From Teratosphaeria epicoccoides (Eukaryota > Ascomycota > Dothideomycetes > Mycosphaerellales > Teratosphaeriaceae), in the NCBI GenBank assembly GCA_021401465.1, contig JADDMT010000012.1:414279-478278 (forward strand): a DNA stretch of 64,000 nucleotides, in the 5' to 3' direction. Below, in pieces: positions 44,552-55,248 of this stretch; the first letter of the stretch is position 1, and every line of letters begins with the position of its first letter. The notes under the pieces are model-generated. The model was given only the letters and a program-made list of their open reading frames with translations. It made no database searches and was not told where the DNA came from. The translations under genes were made by a program, and so were the position numbers.

Positions 44552-45196
44552 TCAAGCATTTGAAGAAGCAGACACTCGGTTCAGCAAGCCTTCAAGCGGT
44601 TGATTGATTGATGGAATTCCTGGCCAAAAAGGTAATAAGGCGTCAATCCAGTGTCTCAGGACAGACAAGTCCTTTGAGCCATACTGCGCTCGCACGGCTC
44701 CATCTTCGAGTTCAAGGCCGCATAGCAGTTGACACTCTCTGAGCCAATTTGCACGTCGTGCCTCCTCTTCGACACAGCATTTACAGCCATCGCGAATCTG
44801 TTGTCGGCATCCGGTTACGGCAATGGGCCAGACAGCGTTCACCTCTCCAGCCTCATCAGGTCACTGCGAGATATGTGATGCGACTGCTGAGATGCGTCGC
44901 GGTTCTGGCCTCGGTGTTGCAGTCGCGCCAACTCCCGAGCGAATTCGACGGCCTGGGTAATAATTACTAGTTGACGATTCGACAGCGTGAAGCGACGACA
45001 GACATGCTGATTGACTGACTGACTGGTGTACGGCCGGGTGTACCTTTCGACGAAGACGTCTGAATGACTGGCCGCTGCCAGTCTTGGCCCTGGAGCCCTT
45101 GGAGGTAGCAGTTGCTTGGTGTTGCCACAAGGCTTGATCTTGTTCAGCCTGTGAGACAACGAGTAGGAGCTGAATAATAAGGTTTCGTGACACCAT
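44552..45196 (-). CDS. Possible small secreted cysteine-rich protein, two exons (tentative)
   Basis: A candidate gene. The ATG at 45196 begins MVSRNLIIQLLLVVSQAEQD, a plausible signal peptide, in a frame that could be spliced from 45044 (donor GTACAC) to 44851. The downstream frame contains a dense cysteine block (GCRQQIRDGCKCC, then RECQLLCGLE; six Cys) and ends at 44552, giving about 150 aa. The 192-nt intron proposed is longer than others here and its acceptor (GATGAG) is poor, so the exon joint is unreliable; the two parts may not belong to one gene. No family recognised. Confidence 0.3.
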
Positions 45197-45533
45197 CAAA
45201 CATCACGACCAACCTGCTTTCGGCCGCTACAGCTCCACAAGACTGAAGCAAATGGATTTCCCCCGCGCCACCACATCGATCTTAGCTGGAGTTAGCTTTG
45301 CGGGCTTTGTTGTCCGTCACCACAGCTCAGCCTCCCGAGATCTTCGTCTGTCTTGCCGTATAGTGTGCATGTGGCATTTCAGCCCTACGAGGATGAGCTT
45401 ATTTCTTGAAGATCTCGTGGGATGCTGCTCAGCTCTGCTACCCTCGAGGGCCTCCCTCTGGCCGGCCGTCGAAGCACTCTTCTAAATTCTTCTTCACCTT
45501 CTTCCAACACCAGCCCAGCTCCAGGTGCTCAGC

Positions 45534-47349
45534 ATGGACGGCAGCAAGCAACAGAAGCAAAGCCCTACCGTCGCCTCCTCCGAAGGCTCCACCCTCCCCC
45601 GCGACGATGTCGAAATGGCCCGCCTAGGCAAAAAGCAACAGCTCCGGCGCTCTTTCTCCTTCGTTTCTATCCTCGGCTTCTCCTGCATCGACATGGTCAC
45701 CTGGGAAGGGCTACTCTGCACTTTCATCTACGGGTTACAAAACGGCGGACCCGGGGGACTCATTATACAGTACTTCTTCGTGTGGGCAGGGTATGGTTTG
45801 GTGGTTGCGAGCTTGGCGGAGCTGATGAGCATGTGGCCGACGAGTGGAGGCCAGTAAGTTGCAGTCCATCAAACGCTCGAGAGAACAAAAAAGCGTTGAC
45901 GTGATTTGTAGGTACCATTGGGCTGCCACGCTTAGCCCGCCGAGGTGGGCGCCGTTTTTGAGCTACATTGTTGGGTGGCAGAGTGTGATCGCTTGGCAAG
46001 CCGTCACGGCTAGTGCTGGGTATCTTACGGGTACGCAGGTTCAGGTGAGTTCGCGACAGCCTGATCAAGAAACGATGAATCAGACGTCAAAGCTGTTTGC
46101 TGTTTAAACTGACTCCTGGCGACAGGGCCTCGTGGTATTGAATTATGCGGAATATGACTTCAAGCTCTGGCATGGAACGCTGCTGATCTATGCCGTCATG
46201 CTCTTCGCGCTTGTCATGAACACGATCTTCGCCAGATGGCTGCATCTCACAGAGTCTCTGTCGCTCTTACTACATATTGCAAGTTTCGTTGTCGTCATCG
46301 TGACCATCACTGTGAGTACCAGCTATCGTCTTTGTGCTATGCAACAAATGAGCTGACTATGCCAGGTCCTGGCGCCCGAGAAGAGATCGGTCCATGACGT
46401 GTTCCAACTCTTCCTAAACGAAGGCGACTGGTCATCCCAGGGTGTCTCATGGTGGGTTGGCCTACAAGGTATCGTATTCGCCTGGCTAGGAGCAGACGGC
46501 GCGATCCACATGGCTGAAGAAACCCGTTCGGCTTCTCTCGTCTTGCCCTGGAGCTTGATAACGAGCGTTACTGTAAACGGCATCCTTGGCCTGGCGACCC
46601 TCTTAGCAATATTATTCTGTAGCGGAAATTTGGACGATGCCTTGCGGACGCCCACTGGCTACCCCTTCATGGAGATCTTCACTTATGCTTCGAGGTCAGT
46701 CGGTGGCGGGACCGGGCTGAGCGCGCTGGTGATCATCATTTTGTGCTTCGCTACCATGACTCAATTAGCAGCCAGCAGCCGCCAGCTCTGGGCTTTTGCC
46801 AGAGATCGAGCAATCCCTGGCTCAGGTCTGTTGATGCGAATACACGCGCCGTCTCAATTGCCCCTCTGGACGATTGGACTCACAATGCTGGTTACTTTGT
46901 TGCTTGCGTTGATCAATATCGGCAGTGCTTTGGCATTCAATGCCGTAATTTCGCTCACTGTGGCTGGCTTTGTTGCATCGTATATGGTGCCTTTGGCATT
47001 GATACTCTATCGTCGAGTGCAAGCATGTCGAGGCAAAGGCAAAGATCTTCCGTGGGGACCATGGAAGCTGGGTACTGCGGGCATCTTTGTGAACGCCGCA
47101 GCTTTGATTTGGTGTATTCTTGTTTTCTTCTGGAGCTTCTGGCCGACCGCAACACCCACGTCCGCATCCAGCATGAACTGGAGCATACTGATGTATGGTG
47201 TGGTCATGATCTTTGCACTGGTGTTCTGGTTCGTTGACGGTCGTCAGAGGTATCAGGGGCCCATCAGAGATGCTGCGGCAAACGAGGTCGAGCAGAGAGA
47301 GGCTTGGGCAGCAGCTGAGAGGACATGTAGGCACACTTGGGTATCCTGA
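45534..47349 (+). CDS. Amino-acid/choline-type permease of the APC superfamily
   Basis: Four exons, 45534..45853, 45912..46044, 46126..46311 and 46366..47349; introns of 58, 81 and 54 nt with GTAAGT, GTGAGT and GTGAGT donors. The product is 540 aa with about 12 membrane segments. Family motifs: SFVSILGFSCIDMVTWEGLL in TM1, SLAELMSMWPTSGGQ-YHWAA across the first splice (the E-x3-x-P-T-x-G-G-Q-Y-x-W signature of the amino acid/choline transporter group), AEETRSASLVLPWSLI in the central loop, and FARDRAIPGS before TM8. Fungal members carry GABA, choline or other amino compounds across the plasma membrane; substrate cannot be read. The hydrophilic N-terminus (Gln/Ser/Lys-rich, about 40 residues) may hold ubiquitination sites. 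No neighbouring catabolic genes point to the substrate. Confidence 0.9.
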
Positions 47350-47430
47350 AACGCAGCAGAAAATGAAGCAGCTGTATGAAACGATATCTTTGACAGGTCA
47401 TTGCATGCACTCATATTTTCACTGAATCCT

Positions 47431-49521
47431 TCACACCACCACACTGTCGAGCATGCTATTACAACTCTTGCGCGGCGGCGATCTCACAATGTCTGGAGGT
47501 GAATTTCTCCACGCCCCCTCTCGCCCGCCCGAGCCCGTCCTCTCGAAGGCGAGAAGCCCACCAACAGTCTTATCCGAATTTGCAACGACGATCTCGGCGC
47601 CTCCATCGAGCACCGCCACGCCGGCAATGGCACCGAAAAATTTGATTTCCTGTCGCCTCTCAAACGTGGAGATATTATAGACACTGAAGACGTCTTCACT
47701 CTCCGCAGCAATTAAGGAATTGTCATCGGCAAAGTGCAGCGAGCGCGGACAGGATAGAGTACTGTCCAATGCTATGCATGGATGTGTCCATTTCCGAGCA
47801 TCCCAGACAAGGGTCCTGCCATCCTGCGAGCCAGTCGCGAAATTCACCCCATTCGGAGCCCATGCGCACGCAAATGCGTGGTCTGTATGTCCAGAGAGAT
47901 TGACGACGACATCTCCTCGTTCGGCTGTCGTGATGCAGCTGTCATGCGTGTCGCCTACGAGTAATCTCAGACGCAAGTCTGTGGAGATGGCGGAGCAATT
48001 CACTGCGTGCGCGTAGGAAAAAGAGTCTGTCAACCTGGCAGTCGCAGCATCGAACATACGGACTTTTTTATCATTAGAGCAGAATGTCGCCTGCGGCAGG
48101 CCGGATGACCGACCGACTGACGTCTCGATGTGTGTGACAAGGCCGTTGTAGGCATGTGTTACAAAGCCTTCGATTGGCTGAGCGGTTGTGTCGGCATCCA
48201 AATTTAGCATAGCATACTCTCCAAGGAAGCCACCGGCAAAGAGCAGATTATTGCTCGATGTTGATGAAGCTGCGAGGCATGTGACACGGAAGTTTGCGGC
48301 GCTCGTGTGGGGCTTTGCGAGGTGCATGACCAGATTTTGCGAGGACGGTGATGCCAGAGAGGTGCTCAGGACGCGACTACGATCCGCGTAGAAGATGTCG
48401 GATCTGCTCGTTGCAGCAATGGAGTTTCGGAGTTGGTAGTGACAGATATGTGCCCGGTGCTTCGGTACAAAACTGCGGAAACGATATGCTGCCGCAAATC
48501 CAGATGGAGAGTTAGTTTGCTGGTCTTTTGCTACAGTTGAGTCCTGACGCTGCCTAGAATAGAGCCTTCTCCTTGCATCTAGCGCAACCGCACGGGTTGT
48601 ACCAATATCACCCCAGCGAATGCCCTGCACGTCCACAGGAAAGATCTGCGTGTCTCTTGGTTGTACGACGAGCTCTGGTGAGGGCCACAATCCTACTGAT
48701 GATGTGATGTCCGGGCAGAACGACGGCAGATTGCTGTCCGCTAGAGATCGTAGGCGCCAGGACTCCAGAAAATTTACGACATCAGGGTTCCTGCTTTGAT
48801 CATCATCAACATCAAGGAGATCATCGTCGGCAGCAGTCGTTGTTCTGGGAGGATCTGGGTGGTTGCTCGTCTGAATGGGTATCGTTTGAGGAATCAAGCT
48901 GTGCTGCAGCTGGCGCAGCACGTTGCCATCTGGGACAGTCATTTCACTATCATTGGGCAACGGCTGTGTGTTCTGGGCTGGTGTGTCGTCTGGCTGCATG
49001 ACATGCGTCACATCTCCAACGTCATCGCCATCCAAGGCAATACGCAATCTTCGCAAGTTTTCCTCATCCCAAATGTCCGGCGTGTCAGGTCGTGGATGGC
49101 TGAAAGACAGCACTCTGCGGCTCGCGTTCATCGATCGTTGTGTTCCAGGAGCTGCATTGGCAACTCGGGCTTCCAGAGCATCGGGAATGTCCAGATCCCG
49201 ACTTTCCATCAAGGACACTCCTCCATCCCCATCATCAGATATGTGGCCATCTGATGGCAGATCAGATGTCGCAGCTGTACTGCTCAACTCTGCTGTTCCG
49301 GGAAGAAGGGTAGGGTACTGGTTCACTAACGCTGCTATGTTGCTCGGGCAAAAAATCGGTTCGTCAAAGCGTGCCATCATGGCACGTGTAGACATCGTGG
49401 CCATTCTGCGATTGCGGCGCTTTCCAGCTGTGGCCCGCTTCGCGCAAGGTAGAATATGCTGTCTCTGATGTACAATTTGGGGCTTCGCAGGGCCTTGAAA
49501 ATAGAACATGTCGGCAGGCAT
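47431..49521 (-). CDS. WD40-repeat protein
   Basis: A single exon, about 696 aa from the ATG at 49521; an internal ATG at 49404 (MATMSTRAMMARFDEPIFCP) could also be the start. The first 220 residues are disordered and acidic (DDGDGGVSLMESRDLDIPD). The C-terminal 400 residues form WD40-like repeats, clearest at GHTDHAFACAWAPNGVNFAT followed by GSQDGRTLVWDARKW, and KKVRMFDAATARLTDSF. In filamentous fungi such proteins are annotated only as WD40 domain proteins; the propeller is a scaffold for complexes, and the partners here are unknown. It is convergent with the permease gene, about 80 nt between stops. Confidence 0.82.
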   Translation of the reverse strand: MPADMFYFQGPAKPQIVHQRQHILPCAKRATAGKRRNRRMATMSTRAMMARFDEPIFCPSNIAALVNQYPTLLPGTAELSSTAATSDLPSDGHISDDGDGGVSLMESRDLDIPDALEARVANAAPGTQRSMNASRRVLSFSHPRPDTPDIWDEENLRRLRIALDGDDVGDVTHVMQPDDTPAQNTQPLPNDSEMTVPDGNVLRQLQHSLIPQTIPIQTSNHPDPPRTTTAADDDLLDVDDDQSRNPDVVNFLESWRLRSLADSNLPSFCPDITSSVGLWPSPELVVQPRDTQIFPVDVQGIRWGDIGTTRAVALDARRRLYSRQRQDSTVAKDQQTNSPSGFAAAYRFRSFVPKHRAHICHYQLRNSIAATSRSDIFYADRSRVLSTSLASPSSQNLVMHLAKPHTSAANFRVTCLAASSTSSNNLLFAGGFLGEYAMLNLDADTTAQPIEGFVTHAYNGLVTHIETSVGRSSGLPQATFCSNDKKVRMFDAATARLTDSFSYAHAVNCSAISTDLRLRLLVGDTHDSCITTAERGDVVVNLSGHTDHAFACAWAPNGVNFATGSQDGRTLVWDARKWTHPCIALDSTLSCPRSLHFADDNSLIAAESEDVFSVYNISTFERRQEIKFFGAIAGVAVLDGGAEIVVANSDKTVGGLLAFERTGSGGREGAWRNSPPDIVRSPPRKSCNSMLDSVVV

Positions 49522-51303
49522 GTTCACCGTAAGTCTTAGTCGTCTCCAGCCTTGCAGCACTGCATCAAGGTGTTGTGCATCGCGGGACTGTCAACCAAAG
49601 TTGGTAGCAGCCGGGAGAATGCTGTCAAACACGAGGCGTCGGGAAGCGGCGCTGAAGGCAATGCTCCAGTAACAGTACGTGGTCACGAAAGGATCACCCA
49701 GAGGCACCAAAGATGCCAAACAAAGGAAGGCCTGGCGCAAGAAACACTCTTTCGTGCAGGTGACTTATGCGGTCGGCTTGGCTAACGAAGCTGCTGATCG
49801 CATGCGCTGGCTGACAAGGATCCCTAGAGCACTTCAGGTCTGCTTCGCGAGGTCACGGCGCGGCAGTCTGGGGAATTCTGTGTTCCAGAAGAAAGGTTTG
49901 CAGGACAACAGAAGACGACGAGTGCAGGCTGCGTCGCGCAGGCATTTGGCGCATGTAAGTGCACAGTCTCTGCGGACTGCAGACGCTAGGTAATCCTTTC
50001 AATGGCAAATTGTGGCTCCAAGACCGGCCCTTGTCTGCTGGAGTCCACAAGTCGCCGCGTTGGTACATATATAACCCGTGTCCAGTCCAGCGGTAGCGAG
50101 CGGACATGCCCTTGCCGCGGTATCGGCTGTTGTCTCGATTGACTTCTGTCTCCGGCCCTATCCTGCGCGTCTTGGGTGCATTTCACCAGCGCTCTCGGGT
50201 GATCTGGCCATGGCCGAGCGTGACGGTCGCTCGTGTCAGGCGCAAGTCTCCGTCTGACACGCTGCCTTGTGCCACACGCAGATTCCTGTCAGACGAGAGC
50301 GCTGGTGGGAAATGTGATGACACGCGGAAATGCCCAAGTTCGCTTTGCCACCACGATGAGGGCTAGAGGGCTCGAGGGCCACGATAGCAATACCTCCCGC
50401 TGAGCAGTGGCAGTATGGGGAGATGAGCGCTAATGGCCACCTCGCAAGAATGCGAGCCTATCTGTACATGCTCTCGAATCGGAAGGCACAGCAGAAAACC
50501 CTGACCTCATCCGAACCTCTTTCGGGTGCCCTGCAGCTGTCACTTGGTGTGCCGAAGTAGTAATGCACACCAGACAATGCGCATGCAGCACCAAGCCATG
50601 CACTGCGCGTCAGTTGCAAACGCAAACGCCCGCTCTAGGAAAAGCACAACGTGGACCTCGGCGGGCCCACAGGAGTTACACAGGGACTCACGCGACGCTG
50701 CAAGCCCTGCACGAGGTCGATCACGAGGGTTCCAACCTTAGACAGATCCCTACTGAGCCCCGAAATTGCGACAGTATTGTTCAGGCCCGCCTGCGACTAT
50801 GCAGGTATGGGCCCCCAGAGCTCGTCGCCCACCTCTCTCCAAACACCCACAGCCGTGTTGGCAGTACTGAGGCTCCCAATACAGAGCTACCTTGAGTATC
50901 CATGGTCTCAACGAGCCAGAGGGACTCGAGCAATCATGCGAGGCAGGCCATGTTTGTGGACTCGTGACTGTTTGCTAAGCTCATCCACCTGTACAGAGTC
51001 CAAAATACCCCATTGCACGGAGATCAGACGGCCGCCCCATACTTGGCAAGTCCCTCTCTAGCCAACACACCAATTCGGGCTTTGGGGCGCGAATGTGGCT
51101 CAATGCGGGTCTTTACGAACTCATCTCCATCATGGGATGCTTCTCCGCTCCGACTGGACTCACATTGGGGCCTTGGGTGGCTCGAAACAGTAGCAAACCG
51201 CATAGTCGTTCTTCGGATCCCAGAAGTGGCTGTACAAACAGGTAATGTCAGCAATGAATCATTTCTCCTCATTCTCCAGCACCTTGCCCGAGAAAAACGC
51301 TAC
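49522..51303. other. Intergenic region, no gene seen
   Basis: About 1.8 kb of promoter-like sequence between two minus-strand genes. Short Cys- and Arg-rich frames appear (for example 50563..50895 plus) but have no signal peptide, no splice support and overlap each other. Confidence 0.4.
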
Positions 51304-51638
51304 TTACTTCCACCAGCAGGTGTCCATGTCCGTGTTGCACTACATCCAAGAAAGTCAGCACCGCATGCTTGCTGACACACCCGGCACCAGCAGGAAGGGA
51401 CGGCGAACCTCGGACTGACAATCCGATTGGCAAGCCGGGTTGTTGGCTGCGCCGCAGTCACCTGTCTGTACAATATGTCAGTAAATGCGGTCTCGCAGTC
51501 CAGGCGGTAGAATGGAGAAAGACGCACGCTGCCCCTGCCCTTGGGCCTCCCTGACGGTTGGCAGACTGTGTCTCGGTGGACTTTGCAGGTCGCGAGGGCC
51601 GCGAAACCCAGGACGACAAAGTGGAGGTGGGTTTGCAT
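51304..51638 (-). CDS. Small secreted cysteine-rich protein (67 aa, three exons)
   Basis: Exons 51638..51528, 51465..51409 and 51339..51304, joined by 62-nt and 69-nt introns. Intron 1 has a GTGCGT donor, a perfect TACTGAC branch point and a TACAG acceptor; intron 2 has a weaker GTTCGC donor, a GCTGAC branch point and a GTAG acceptor. Both are phase 0. The product starts MQTHLHFVVLGFAALATCKV, a signal peptide with likely cleavage around residue 16-17, and the mature part has seven cysteines in about 50 residues: CKVHRDTVC, then GDCGAANNPACQSDCQSE, then CNTDMDTCWWK at the end. The even spacing that appears only after splicing supports the model; reading straight through also stays open (112 codons) but gives a less orderly pattern. 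Family unknown; knottin-like effector or antimicrobial peptide is inference. Confidence 0.5.
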
Positions 51639-52267
51639 TTTGTCAAGCCGTGTCTTTCGTGGTCACCGCCGACCGAATCTTCTTGGTATGGCAGCAGTGG
51701 TGAGGCGCGGATGTCAGGAGAGGAAATGAGGATATGGAGGTGCACCACGAGCAGGTTAAAAGTCCAGATCTTACCAATGAGTGGATTTTGTCTGCCAAGA
51801 TACCAAGTATCTTGCTTCGGAATTAAATGTCGGATGACTCTGGCATGTCTCAGCTTGAGTCCTGGACAGATATTAACATGTGCTGCTCTCGAATTAGAAA
51901 ATTAGAGTGCCGACACAAGCTTAGGTGTCTCAAGGAACGCAGGGAGTGCATATACAGAGTCTCTATGTTATTCAGCATCGTACTGACTTTCCGAGCGACA
52001 TAAGTTACAGTCCAGAGCGGCAGCTCGAGCCCGTTGAAGGCCGTGAGCGCTGCCAATCTTCGAAGTTACTCGGGATACGCAACAGAGATCCGGGTTCCTT
52101 CAGCTCGACACTGCCATTCCGATCCTCGCACTCAATCAAGAAACAAATCACCAATTGCCAGTCACAAGGTCACGAGCCTTGCTTGGCCCAGCCCTCCAAG
52201 GACACCATCAGCCCGATACTTCACAACAAATTACTGTCAACCCTGATCCCACAAATCACGGCGCCGT
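51639..52267. other. Intergenic region, no gene seen
   Basis: About 630 nt between two minus-strand small secreted genes; only short frames. Confidence 0.35.
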
Positions 52268-52567
52268 TTAACCAGGACCATAACATCCCGCCCCGAACCC
52301 AATACTATCCTTCGGTAACCCACTGAGCACGTTACACTGCTCCTTGAATGCCTGCAAGTAATCCAACTGCTGACCCATAATGCAAGTCAACCCGTCCGGC
52401 TCCGCATGCGAACCGGGAAACTTGCCACAAGCAGCACGTGTCGCGGACGCGCTGACGGGATATTTGGGAGCGGCCTCCGGGCGCAGATCTTGGCAGTAGC
52501 ATTTGATTGCTGAGGCGGTCGTGGCGGCGGAGAGGAGGGTGAGGAGGAGGGTGGAGGGGAGGCGCAT
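52268..52567 (-). CDS. Small secreted cysteine-rich protein (99 aa)
   Basis: A single exon. It begins MRLPSTLLLTLLSAATTASA, a strong signal peptide with an ASA|IK-type cleavage site after residue 20. The mature protein of about 79 aa has six cysteines (IKCYCQ, RAACGK, LTCIMG, EQCNVL, AGCYGPG), suggesting three disulfides. It is not a hydrophobin (no CC pairs), and I do not recognise the family. Size, secretion and cysteine content are those of fungal effector-like or antimicrobial small secreted proteins. It lies about 630 nt upstream of, and on the same strand as, the 67-aa secreted gene. Confidence 0.68.
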   Translation of the reverse strand: MRLPSTLLLTLLSAATTASAIKCYCQDLRPEAAPKYPVSASATRAACGKFPGSHAEPDGLTCIMGQQLDYLQAFKEQCNVLSGLPKDSIGFGAGCYGPG

Positions 52568-53266
52568 TTTGAGCAGTGTGGGTGTAGGGCTGATTGAATT
52601 GATGGTTGATGGTCGACGGGAGACAGTGGTCAGATCGGTCCTGAAGAGATGGTTCTTCTCCGAGCCTTTGAAGCGGTGGTCTTATGGATGGACTTCGACG
52701 GACTTCGGTCTCTTCATGGGCTCTGCTGCACTGCCGCGACTGGCCGGCTTGGCGCTTCGCCAAAATCCACTCTGTCAGCAGTGGGCCTTCGCACTCGGTG
52801 GCCAAGTCGGCCAGTCTCACAACAGTGCCCGCTATGGCCAGAGATGTCTCGGTAGAATTTGAATGACCAAGTTCTCTCCGTACTACTTAGCATCCGCGAC
52901 GAGCGCAAGAGAAGTGCTAAATCTGGATTTTGTAAGATTGACAACCGCACCCAGCAAATTTGGTCCACCTTCCTCACCTCTTGTCAATCCTGTTGACTTG
53001 GGACTGCGCCGCAAGCGCCAAGCGCTACTAATGCAAACACGCCGACGGAAGACACTGCTGTGTACGTCCTCCCAATCCTGGACTAGGACCCTTTTTGCGA
53101 CTATTTCAATCATGGCATCTATGGGCGAAGTGCAAGTGATTTTCTGCTTTGCTAAAGTCTACACTGTCTGCTTGGGACCGGGAACGCTCTGATACTCGGG
53201 CTTTTACTCAGCCTTGCACAACAGACAGAATGCATGTCTGTACTAAATCCAGATATACGGCTTTGC
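52568..53266. other. Intergenic region, no gene seen
   Basis: About 700 nt. A plus-strand frame of 109 codons (52863..53192) lacks features. Confidence 0.35.
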
Positions 53267-54061
53267 CTAAGTAGCGAGCGAACAGCGGCTTGAAGGCTCA
53301 ACTGCCTCTACGACCTCCATGTTCGCGACCGCAGCGGCAGCGAGCCGCTTCGTCTCTTCACCAACACCCTCCACCCTCCCCGCGACCACATCCTCGAATC
53401 TCCGCTTCCACAGCTGCCATCTCTGCACACTGTAACCCCGCTGCCCCGTCCACAACTCCCCACGCCGATCCTGCGCCTCCTCATCAGCACGGTCCTCTTC
53501 CTTTGAGAGTCGCCAGGCCCTTTTGCTTGCATGAATGATCCAAAGACACGCCGCTGCAACTTCGACATCGGCGTGGTGGAAGTTGCCATCCGCCTTTTCC
53601 GTCTCGACCGAGCGTGCCAAAGTCACGATGACGGAGCTGTAGATGGAATCCGCGGCGCCGTTGCCCATGGTTTGCCAGATCTGAGCTTCGAAGCCGTTGA
53701 TGTTAAGGTATTCGAATACGGAGTGCTCGTCATGCATCAAAGAGCTGTAGATGTCGCCTTCGTTCATGCCGAATGTGCCCCAAATGCCGTTCTGGATTTC
53801 CTTGTTGGGACAGTTGTAGAAGGCTTCGAGTAAAGGGACGAGAGTTGCTTGTGCGAATGGAACGTCGATGGCCAGGTCGATGATCATGGATTGTAGCTCT
53901 TTCAGCGTCGGTGGACTCGGCACATGCTGCGAGATGGCTTGGACGACACCAATCGGTGTCTGTCGCCCGTTGATCAGCTCAAAGATGAGCTGGGACTCTT
54001 TGATGTCTTTGACGTTCGTCTTGATGTCTTCCAGATTTTGACACAGAGCTGCGGAGTCCAT
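53267..54061 (-). CDS. DUF3632-type fungal protein
   Basis: A single exon, 264 aa from the ATG at 54061 (MDSAALCQNLEDIKTNVKDI). The helical pattern and the C-terminal block ELWTGQRGYSVQRWQLWKRR with a following FEDVVAG are those of DUF3632 proteins, a fungal family of unknown function in which the G-x-S-x-x-R-W-x-x-W-K motif is the hallmark. ACLWIIHASKRAWRL is the preceding conserved helix. No signal peptide from this start. The frame is open to an ATG at 54250, which would add 63 residues unlike the family. Probably cytosolic. Role unknown. Confidence 0.72.
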   Translation of the reverse strand: MDSAALCQNLEDIKTNVKDIKESQLIFELINGRQTPIGVVQAISQHVPSPPTLKELQSMIIDLAIDVPFAQATLVPLLEAFYNCPNKEIQNGIWGTFGMNEGDIYSSLMHDEHSVFEYLNINGFEAQIWQTMGNGAADSIYSSVIVTLARSVETEKADGNFHHADVEVAAACLWIIHASKRAWRLSKEEDRADEEAQDRRGELWTGQRGYSVQRWQLWKRRFEDVVAGRVEGVGEETKRLAAAAVANMEVVEAVEPSSRCSLAT

Positions 54062-55248
54062 TGCCAATAGCAGGTTGATACTTTGCCAGTGGGCCGTTTT
54101 GCGATATACTTGTCGTGACCGAATTGCTCGTGGCAAGCAAGCTAGATGAATGTAGAGAGGAGTGCTCAGCCTGAAATGACACGAAATGTGGATAGCTTCT
54201 GGGGTGCAAGAACGTGATGCGATGCGAGATATTGCTCTGAGGGACAGCATGCGTGACCCAGCTCTGACATGGGTGGCACATTTACAGGCAAGTGGCAGTG
54301 TAACGATAGTGAGTGCCTACCTAGTACTTTAGCAGGAGGTTGAAAACGTCAATATCAACCAGCCGTTCCAATCCTGGCCAAAGGTCCATCAAATCAGTAA
54401 GCTAATTTGCCCAGTTTGCTGGGTTCGGCATGCGTACCTGCATGGCGTGTTGGCCAACATCACGGCTCACCCTCTGGAACAAGGGAACAGCGAAGGAAAG
54501 AGGCCAACAAGACCCGTGGAAAGCCAATGACCGGTATCAGCCTTCCCGTTTCCACAACCAACATCCGCGCCTTTGATGCTGCGCCCACTTCTGACCTCAT
54601 GGCGCTTCCCTCGCGCAAGAAAACTGAAAGCCATCACCGGTGTTGGAGGATTCTGTGTTCGCATTGCCGGTCCATGGCTGGCCACATGATGCTGGCAAAC
54701 CATGGCGTTCTTCTTATAGACGCGAGAAGCCAGCAAAGCCCGCGTCGCATCGGCTGATCAATCCTGAGGGAAGGAGGGACCAACTGTTCGTGCGCGCTCA
54801 TGAAACCTATGGCTACATGTGCCACCTCAGGCGCCCAATCCTTTTACTCCAATGATTCTTTGATCCCTAATCCGACCAGCTGAATACGGTCCGGGGGCAC
54901 CAACTGCGAGCTGCGAGCGGTGACATTCCAGCGCCGCTATTTTTGCTCGCTCCTCAGGCTCAAAGGAACCGGCTTCCTTGGGGCTTGAGACGTATTCGCC
55001 AAAGTGGCACAGGCTTTCGATGTCGAGAGAATGAAGACTATAGGATTGTGCTGGCTACACACCCTGCTTTTGCCCTCACCGGACGTCACAAGTTCCATCC
55101 ACCAACAATCGCCAAGGTATGGCTGGCTCGGAATGGGGATATAAAGACTCAAGAATTGTCTCTCCTCAGCATGCTCGTTATCGACAGACTGTCTTCTCTA
55201 CACACAATTTCTCAATTGAACCCCATTCCACTCTACTACACTGCAACA
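54062..55248. other. Intergenic region, divergent promoter
   Basis: About 1.2 kb between two divergently oriented genes. A plus-strand frame runs from 54943 into the secreted gene downstream, but the signal peptide fixes the real start at 55249. Confidence 0.4.
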
